DNA from: an uncultured Oscillospiraceae bacterium
Lineage (GTDB): Bacteria > Bacillota > Clostridia > Oscillospirales > Oscillospiraceae
Reading direction: 5' to 3'
Assembly (NCBI GenBank): GCA_934567355.1
Contig: CAKTJC010000014.1
Coordinates: forward strand, 7,373-71,372
DNA length: 64,000 nt
Shown: positions 58,127-64,000 of the stretch, one piece after another
Numbering within the stretch: position 1 is the stretch's first letter
Layout: each line of letters opens with the position of its first letter
Notes under the pieces: generated by a model
The model's input: the letters and a program-made list of their open reading frames with translations, nothing else
Told to the model about the DNA's origin: nothing
Databases searched by the model: none
Made by a program: the position numbers and the translations under genes

Positions 58127-58783
58127 ATGGAACAGAACCCCAACGAAGAATTCAAAATGGAGCCTCGCCGCCGGAAGGTGCGCAAGGGGAATCCCGTTGC
58201 CCGCGTGCTGGTTCGCGTCCTTGATTATTTCAAGGAGAATTCCAGATGGTATTTTGACATTCGGCTCTGGTCGCCGCTGCTTGTGATCGTGCTGCTGCTG
58301 GCAATGTGCACCGGCCGGGGCGCGAAGCAGGCGGAGCAGACGGCTCCGGAGGAGACCACCGCCGTTGAGACCCAGCCCCAGGAGGAGGTCACCGAGCCCA
58401 CTGCGCCCCCCGTCAATGCCGAGGCCGCTGCACTGGCAAGGCTTGCCGACAGCGTGGGCAGCGGACGGTCGGACAATGTGAAGACCATCATCATGTGGGT
58501 GGCCATCAACCGCAGCGAGGATCGCAGCAACGGCTACGGTCAGAGCCTGCTGGACGAGATCGCCCGCCCCAATCAGTGGCAGGGCTACGACGAGAACGCC
58601 GCCTACAGCGAGCATACATATGAGATCGCCCTGAGCGTGCTGGAGACCCAGGCCACCGGCGGCCTCCGCCCGCTGGATACCGACATGCTCTGGCTGGTGC
58701 TCAATGATGACGGCTCCGTCACCCTGCGCAACCAGTTCACCGCCACCGGCAACCAGAAATGGCGCGAGAAGACGGTGAAATAA
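58127..58783 (+). CDS. Membrane-anchored protein, possible cell-wall hydrolase-like domain
   Basis: 218 residues, AAGGAG upstream. A basic cytoplasmic N-terminus is followed by one membrane helix (WSPLLVIVLLLAMCTG), a Thr/Glu/Pro-rich linker (~70-100), and an extracytoplasmic domain of ~115 residues: LADSVGSGRSDNVKTIIMWV, AINRSEDRSNGYGQSLLDEI, and a QWQGY motif. The spacing loosely recalls SleB/CwlJ hydrolases, where an E-R-x-x-N-type helix precedes such motifs, but the key catalytic Glu is not clear. I regard the function as open. Confidence 0.7.
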   Translation: MEQNPNEEFKMEPRRRKVRKGNPVARVLVRVLDYFKENSRWYFDIRLWSPLLVIVLLLAMCTGRGAKQAEQTAPEETTAVETQPQEEVTEPTAPPVNAEAAALARLADSVGSGRSDNVKTIIMWVAINRSEDRSNGYGQSLLDEIARPNQWQGYDENAAYSEHTYEIALSVLETQATGGLRPLDTDMLWLVLNDDGSVTLRNQFTATGNQKWREKTVK

Positions 58784-58796
58784 AAAGCCTGTTCAA

Positions 58797-58838
58797 AAAG
58801 CAGATCCTTTCCAAAACGGAGAGGATCTGCCTTTTGTT
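58797..58838 (+). terminator. Terminator between convergent genes
   Basis: AAAAGCAGATCCT-type stem paired with AGGATCTGCCTTTT, A/T-rich flanks on both sides; probably bidirectional. Confidence 0.8.
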
Positions 58839-58876
58839 TATTGTGGGGTATCGATGAATTTGGACTTCAAACCGGC

Positions 58877-60862
58877 TTACAGCATCGCCGAGCCGCCGGT
58901 GACGATCCAGCAGGCGATGGCGGCGGTGGTGAATGCGCCGACGGCCGCGCTGCCGGTGCGGCGGTAGCAATAGGTGCCGAGAATGCTGAATACCAGCACC
59001 TGGGGCACAAACACGATCAGCAGGGACATGAAGGGACCGCCGAAGGTGGGGCTGAACAGCAGGTCAGCGCCGGGGCCGAGCCCTGCAAAGAAGGGGATGT
59101 ACTCGATCAGCACGATCAGAAGCAGTCCGCCCGCCATCACCAGGAAGTTCCGCCACCAGCAGCCGAGGAAGCCCCGGAAGCCGCGCAGGTAGGCGTGATT
59201 TGTCCGCCCCATGGCCATGATCTTGCCGGTGCTCAGCAGATAGAACAGGGCGAAAATCGGGAAATACACCGCAAACTGCACCAGTCGTTCCCTGGTAAAG
59301 GTGCGGAAGAACGGCCAGATAAACCGCAGATCCAGGTCAAATTTCCACTGGCACAGCGCGTTCACGCCGTAAACCATGCCCACCATCAGCAGCGCGGTCA
59401 CAAGGCTTGCCGCGTACATGCCAAGGTCGAGCCGCTCCGGCTTCCGGGCGGAGGAGAACCCCATATCGTACAGGGTGATGATCCTGCCATGCCGCTTTGC
59501 ACCGTGCCGGGTCAGGAAATTAGTAAAGAGCATCACCAGGATCAGCAGCGCATACCAGGCGACGAAGCCATTGCCGATGGTCATGCGGAATACATTCTCC
59601 GGCAGCGGCAGCAGCCCGTGCCCCAGCTGGGTCATGAAGGGGAAGCTCAGCCCGGCAATGAGCATGGAGATCAGTGCACCGCGCCACCATTTGCCCGCAG
59701 TCGGCAGATTGTCCCCGCCCGGCAGCGGCTGGGCGGCGCTGCGCAGGGGCTTCAGCCGCAGCAGCAGCTCCATCAGCGGCAGCATGGCAGCCAGGGTCAG
59801 CAGCATGGCTGCCAGCGTCAGCCATTCCTTTGCCATTGCCGTCTGCTCCTCCGCCGGGATCTCCAGGCTCAGCCCGATGGCGGCGTTCAACCATTGCAGG
59901 GAGGCGGTCAGGCCCTTGGAATTGTGGGTGGTCAGGCGGTGGTTGGTGCTTAGCAGCTCCATCCGCCGGGCGGTTCCGTCCGCAAAGTCGCCGAAGGTGG
60001 TGTCCCACGCGGCGTGCGCGGCGTTGGTGCCCAGGAAGCTCATGCGCAGATCACTTTTCAGAAGCGCCTCGTCCACATTGTTCTGATAGTCCCGGAAATA
60101 GCTGAATTCATCGTATTTTGCCTGCAAAAGCAGCACATTGTTGAATTGGATATTCTCGCTGTCATAGGCTGCCGGGAAGAAGAGCTCGCCGCATTGCAGC
60201 ACCGTGGCCTTGGGAGCGATCTGCGTGCCGGAGTAGGCTGCCGCCACGCTCCAGCTGCTCCAGGTGCCCATGGAATGTCCGCTCACCGCCAGACGGCTGC
60301 TGTCCACATTGGGCATACCGGCCAGCGTATAATAGGCGGCAATGCCGCCGCAGGAGCTGTCCGTGATCTCATTGCCGTCGTTATCCCGGCTGTACAGCGG
60401 GTCAAAGAAGGAGAGGTCGGAGAAATTCATCAGCACCCGGTAGCGCAGCTGCCCGCCGATCTCCTTCAGTGTGCTGCCGGGTGTGCCGTAGTTGACATCC
60501 AGCTTGTGATTGACATAGCCGCGCTGGCGCAGCCCGATCTCCGTGCCGCCGTGGCCGTATTCATCCAGCGCCAGCACCACAGCGCCGCGTCTGGCCAGCT
60601 CGATGGCATAGGCGGCGCAGGTCTCGTGGTCGTTCTGGTAGCCGTGGAGAAGCAGAACGCCGGGCGCCTTGTGCGTGCTGGTGGCGGTCAGGGGGCTGTA
60701 GAGCTTGTAGGTCAGGGTGCCGTTTTCCGTGTGCAGCCGCCCATCCATGATCTCCACCGCGCCGCCGCTGCGCTGGATCCCGTCGGCAAAGACCATGCAC
60801 GCAATGGCCGCGCACAGCAGCACCGCCAGCAGGCAGAGCCAGAATGCACTTTTGTGTTTCAT
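58877..60862 (-). CDS. Alpha/beta hydrolase fused to a polytopic membrane domain (paralogue)
   Basis: 661 residues; AAAGGACGG precedes the ATG. Same architecture as the protein at 49933-51825: signal-anchor helix, external hydrolase domain with LLLHGYQNDH and nucleophile S197 in SGHSMGTWSS, probable His in NAAHAAWDT, then about 8 membrane helices (from LTLAAMLLTLAAMLPLMELL). It differs in the inter-domain loop and C-terminal helices. Substrate unknown; a lipid, peptide or antibiotic-ester role are all possible. Monocistronic. Confidence 0.8.
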   Translation of the reverse strand: MKHKSAFWLCLLAVLLCAAIACMVFADGIQRSGGAVEIMDGRLHTENGTLTYKLYSPLTATSTHKAPGVLLLHGYQNDHETCAAYAIELARRGAVVLALDEYGHGGTEIGLRQRGYVNHKLDVNYGTPGSTLKEIGGQLRYRVLMNFSDLSFFDPLYSRDNDGNEITDSSCGGIAAYYTLAGMPNVDSSRLAVSGHSMGTWSSWSVAAAYSGTQIAPKATVLQCGELFFPAAYDSENIQFNNVLLLQAKYDEFSYFRDYQNNVDEALLKSDLRMSFLGTNAAHAAWDTTFGDFADGTARRMELLSTNHRLTTHNSKGLTASLQWLNAAIGLSLEIPAEEQTAMAKEWLTLAAMLLTLAAMLPLMELLLRLKPLRSAAQPLPGGDNLPTAGKWWRGALISMLIAGLSFPFMTQLGHGLLPLPENVFRMTIGNGFVAWYALLILVMLFTNFLTRHGAKRHGRIITLYDMGFSSARKPERLDLGMYAASLVTALLMVGMVYGVNALCQWKFDLDLRFIWPFFRTFTRERLVQFAVYFPIFALFYLLSTGKIMAMGRTNHAYLRGFRGFLGCWWRNFLVMAGGLLLIVLIEYIPFFAGLGPGADLLFSPTFGGPFMSLLIVFVPQVLVFSILGTYCYRRTGSAAVGAFTTAAIACWIVTGGSAML

Positions 60863-60953
60863 AATTTGATCCGTCCTTTCTTACCGGTATGGATAGCTTC
60901 AAGCCGAGTATACCATCGTGGGGCGGCGCTTTCAAGTATTTTCACAAAATGCG

Positions 60954-60982
60954 TTGATTTTGAAACCCGGATTTTGTATAAT
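60954..60982 (+). promoter_or_regulatory. Promoter of the permuted GH3 gene
   Basis: TTGATT, exactly 17 nt, TATAAT; 42 bp before the ATG. Divergent from the hydrolase gene. Confidence 0.7.
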
Positions 60983-61024
60983 AAACTCGAAAGTATCTCT
61001 ATCATCTGAAAGGAGCAAATCAAA

Positions 61025-63619
61025 ATGACACACTATTTTGCCAACACCACCCCCGATGTGACCCCCAGCGAACGCGCCCACAGCGATTACGTCCGCGCCA
61101 TTGCAGGCGAGTGCATGGTGATTCTGGAAAATGACGGCACGCTGCCCCTGGCTGCCCCGCAGAAGGTCGCCCTGTACGGCAACGGCGCCCGCGCCACCGT
61201 CAAGGGCGGCACCGGCAGCGGCGAGGTCAACAGCCGCTACAGCGTATCCGTGGAGCAGGGTCTGGAGGCCGCCGGCTTCACCGTGACCACCAAGGAATGG
61301 CTGGCTGCTCAGGATCAGGCCATCCAGGAGGAGCATGCCGCCTACATGGCCGATGTACATAAGCGGGCAGAGGCAGCGGGGCTCCCCGATTTCTTTGTGA
61401 TGTTCAATGAGCATTTCGTGCCCAAGGCGCTGGCTCCCTTCCGGAAGGCGGAAGGCGACCTGGCCATCTACGTCCTTGCCCGGAACTCCGGCGAGGGCAG
61501 CGACCGGGACGATGCCCCCGGCGACTACGAGCTGACCCAGGATGAGATTGACCTGCTCACCGCCCTGGGGCAGAACTATAAGCATGTCGTCCTGCTGCTG
61601 AATCTGGGCGGCGTGATCAATGCGGCCACGCTGAAGGCCATCCCCGGCATCAGCACCTCGCTGCTGATCTCTCAGAGCGGCAACATGGGCGGCCATATCG
61701 TCGCCGATGTGCTGCTGGGCAAGTCCATCCCCAGCGGCCGCCTGACGGATACCTGGGCGGCAAATTACATGGATTATCCCTCCTCCGCCACCTTCAGCCA
61801 CAACAACGGCGACTGGCACGATGAGGATTATATGGACGGCATCTTTGTGGGCTACCGCTACTTCGATACCTTCAATGTCACCCCCGTCTACCCCTTCGGC
61901 TACGGTCTGAACTACACCGCGTTTACCCAGAAGATCCTGTCCGCCGAGGCCGACGAGCGCCGTGTTTCCGTCACCGTGGAGGTGAAGAATGCGGGTGCCC
62001 ATCCCGGCAGAGAAGTGGTGCAGGTTTACGGTTCCGCCCCCAGAGCGGGGCTGGAAAAGCCCATGCAGGTGCTGTGCGGCTTCGGCAAGACCCGGCTGCT
62101 CCAGTCCGGCGAGGCGCAGACTCTGAAAATCAGCTTCGATCTGAACAATCTGGAAAGCTATGACCCCGCCAAGGCTGCCTACGTTCTGGAAGCGGGCGAC
62201 TACGTCATCCGCGCCGGACGCCACAGCCGCGATACCCATATCGCCGCCGTGCTGCACCTGGACGGCACCGCCGTCACCAAAAAGGTGAAGAATATCTGCC
62301 CGCTGGATCGGGAATTTGAGGAAATTTCCTGCGCAGGCGTCACTCCCTGGGCTCCGGCGCACGAGGCGGAAGAGCGCGCCGCGGCAAAGGTGATTTCACT
62401 GGCTGCCTCCAAGGTTCCCACCGTTGCCGTCACCTATTCCGGCGAGCCCGCCCCCCTCGCCCCCGCCGGGACGGAGCACACCATCACCATGGAAGAGGTG
62501 CGCGACGGCAAGTACACCATGGAGCAGCTGGTTTCCCAGCTGACCGTGGAGGAAATGGCCGAAATGTGCGTGGGCGCTGCCCGGGATAACGACAGCGTCA
62601 TCGGCGCGGCCTCCAAGGCGGTGCCCGGTGCGGCGGGCGAGACCAGCATGCATCTGGCCTACCGCGGCGTGCGGGATATGACCAATGCGGATGGCCCTGC
62701 CGGTCTGCGGCTGTTTGCCCATTTCCGCACCGATGCCGAGGGCAATATCCTTCCCGGCGCCCAGTCCATCGGCGGCATGGGCGAGACCTACGGGGAGAAG
62801 AAGCCCGGCGAAACCGACTACTATCAGTACTGCACCGCCATTCCCATTGCCTGGCTGCTGGCCAGCTCCTGGGATATGGAGCTGATTGAAAAGTGCGGCG
62901 ACATCGTGGGCGCGGAGATGGAGACCTTCGGCGTGCGCGTCTGGCTGGCACCCGGCATGAATATCCATCGCAATCCCCTGTGCGGCCGGAACTTCGAATA
63001 TTATTCCGAGGATCCCCTGCTCAGCGGTCTGTGCGCGGCAGCGGACGTGCGCGGCGTGCAGAAGCACCCCGGCGTGGGCACCAGCATCAAGCATTATTTC
63101 GCCAACAACCAGGAAGACAACCGCATGTTCTGCAATGCCCACATCAAGGAGCGCGCCATCCGGGAGATCTACCTGCGCAATTTCGGCGTGTGCATCCAGG
63201 CTTCCCAGCCCATGACCATCATGACCAGCTACAATCTGATCAACGGCGTCCACGGCGCCAACTGCTATGATTCCATCACCTGCTACGCCCGTGAGGAATG
63301 CGGCTTCAAGGGTTATGTGATGACCGACTGGTTCACCAGCAATATGAAGGTCGCCACAGCGCTGGCCAAGCCGGACCTGAAATACCCCTGCGCCTCCAGC
63401 CCCCTGTGCGTCTACGCGGGCAACGATGTGCAGATGCCCGGCTGCAACGGCAACATCGACGACATCGTCGCCGCCGTGAAGGATGGCAGCCTGCCCATCG
63501 GCTACCTGCAGCAGTGCACCCGCCGCCTGCTGGAAACCGACCTGAAGTGCGCCAGCTTCCCGGAGGCCGGCGCCTACGAGGACGGCATGGAGCTGCACTG
63601 CTTCGTCAGCCAGGAGTAA
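61025..63619 (+). CDS. GH3 glycosidase with swapped domain order
   Basis: 864 residues, AAAGGAGC upstream. The usual GH3 order is inverted. The C-terminal alpha/beta sandwich comes first (CMVILENDGTLPLAAPQKVALYG), followed by an FnIII-like domain (VSVTVEVKNAGAHPGREVVQ). The N-terminal barrel comes last (TMEQLVSQLTVEEMAEM to GTSIKHYFANNQED), with the nucleophile in GYVMTDWF. The same swap is known for beta-glucosidases of Ruminococcus albus and Butyrivibrio fibrisolvens. No signal peptide. Likely a cytoplasmic beta-glucosidase or beta-xylosidase; specificity unclear. Confidence 0.92.
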   Translation: MTHYFANTTPDVTPSERAHSDYVRAIAGECMVILENDGTLPLAAPQKVALYGNGARATVKGGTGSGEVNSRYSVSVEQGLEAAGFTVTTKEWLAAQDQAIQEEHAAYMADVHKRAEAAGLPDFFVMFNEHFVPKALAPFRKAEGDLAIYVLARNSGEGSDRDDAPGDYELTQDEIDLLTALGQNYKHVVLLLNLGGVINAATLKAIPGISTSLLISQSGNMGGHIVADVLLGKSIPSGRLTDTWAANYMDYPSSATFSHNNGDWHDEDYMDGIFVGYRYFDTFNVTPVYPFGYGLNYTAFTQKILSAEADERRVSVTVEVKNAGAHPGREVVQVYGSAPRAGLEKPMQVLCGFGKTRLLQSGEAQTLKISFDLNNLESYDPAKAAYVLEAGDYVIRAGRHSRDTHIAAVLHLDGTAVTKKVKNICPLDREFEEISCAGVTPWAPAHEAEERAAAKVISLAASKVPTVAVTYSGEPAPLAPAGTEHTITMEEVRDGKYTMEQLVSQLTVEEMAEMCVGAARDNDSVIGAASKAVPGAAGETSMHLAYRGVRDMTNADGPAGLRLFAHFRTDAEGNILPGAQSIGGMGETYGEKKPGETDYYQYCTAIPIAWLLASSWDMELIEKCGDIVGAEMETFGVRVWLAPGMNIHRNPLCGRNFEYYSEDPLLSGLCAAADVRGVQKHPGVGTSIKHYFANNQEDNRMFCNAHIKERAIREIYLRNFGVCIQASQPMTIMTSYNLINGVHGANCYDSITCYAREECGFKGYVMTDWFTSNMKVATALAKPDLKYPCASSPLCVYAGNDVQMPGCNGNIDDIVAAVKDGSLPIGYLQQCTRRLLETDLKCASFPEAGAYEDGMELHCFVSQE

Positions 63620-63666
63620 ACCCCCGATACCGGCTGCTTTGCAGGACCGCTGAAGTGATATAAAAA

Positions 63667-63708
63667 CAGGGCAAGAGATCAATGGATCCCCGTTGATCTC
63701 TTGCCCTG
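63667..63708. terminator. Strong stem-loop after the GH3 gene
   Basis: 16-bp perfect stem CAGGGCAAGAGATCAA with its complement, 10-nt loop. The T-run (TTTTTATA) is on the minus-strand side, so it may mainly serve a gene beyond the window, with some effect on GH3. Confidence 0.75.
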
Positions 63709-63790
63709 AAAATTTACGCATTTTCCCAATAAGCCGCCCACTGCTTCCAGCGGAACCGGTCTGATGAATGGCAAGCACCCAAGATTTCTT

Positions 63791-63950
63791 TGTAGGGGCC
63801 GATGCCCACATCGGCCCGCACTGAGGCGGTTTATTTCCGCGCCCGGTTGAATGGGAAATTGTTACGTTTTCATTCTATTTTTCCTGTTCCATTCAACATA
63901 CCAGGTCGGTTCCGTAAGGTCTCGGGACGATGTGGGCATCGTCCCCTACA
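63791..63950. repeat. Paired palindromic units forming a 160-bp inverted repeat
   Basis: Left unit TGTAGGGGCCGATGCCCACA and onward is complementary to the right unit ending TGGGCATCGTCCCCTACA. Each unit is itself a hairpin (GGCCGATG-ccca-CATCGGCC at 63797-63816; GGGACGATG-tggg-CATCGTCCC at 63925-63946). Sequence between has CATTCAAC repeats. REP-like. Confidence 0.65.
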
Positions 63951-64000
63951 TTTTCGTCGAACTGCGTGCCATTCAACGTACCTTCCGCTAAATTTGGGGT

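Overview
The window looks like chromosomal DNA of an anaerobic, gut-type member of the Clostridia (Oscillospirales-like), inferred from content. It is fairly GC-rich and has consensus sigma-A promoters, a CIRCE-controlled groES-groEL pair, a GlgC/GlgD/GlgA glycogen operon, LplBCA-type (CUT1) sugar importers, and a Re-citrate synthase/aconitase/isocitrate dehydrogenase operon of the kind anaerobes use to make 2-oxoglutarate. I found no rRNA, tRNA, CRISPR array or prophage.

Layout. 1-18.1 kb is a glycan-utilisation region. It holds the end of a CUT1 importer, a GH20 hexosaminidase, a second importer (LplB, LplC, binding protein), a GH38 alpha-mannosidase, a broken GH3 gene, a DUF624 membrane protein and a GH2 beta-galactosidase; together these suit trimming of host N-glycan or mucin-type oligosaccharides. 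18.15-23.45 kb is a three-gene module (TerB_N/TerB_C protein, BrxD-like DUF2791 ATPase, Lhr-like DEVH helicase) bracketed by copies of a palindromic repeat. It is the best candidate in the window for an under-described, defence-like system. 23.5-25.4 kb encodes a DUF2318 lipoprotein and an HMA-SafE-cupredoxin fusion, likely for metal handling. 25.8-31.0 kb is the 2-oxoglutarate operon with an internal GntR regulator and a matching palindrome on its promoter. 31.1-33.1 kb has RlmA and a CE4 deacetylase. 33.1-40.2 kb is a sulfatase plus sulfonate-type ABC importer operon facing a LacI regulator; one of its ATPases has an in-frame TAG. 40.4-43.8 kb has a secreted tandem-domain protein, an IS3 relic and an ECF sigma/anti-sigma-like pair. 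43.9-47.7 kb is glgC-glgD-glgA. 47.9-49.6 kb has DUF6440, SPFH and NfeD genes. 49.9-53 kb has a hydrolase-membrane fusion and an AraC regulator. 53-58.8 kb has PlsC, glycyl-tRNA synthetase, groES-groEL and a membrane-anchored protein. 58.9-63.6 kb has a paralogue of the hydrolase fusion and a domain-swapped GH3 enzyme.

The most striking non-coding feature is a family of ~165-bp near-palindromes (five full copies, one degenerate copy, two fragments). Their inner stems differ in sequence between copies but stay complementary. At least three other inverted-repeat elements of unrelated sequence are also present.
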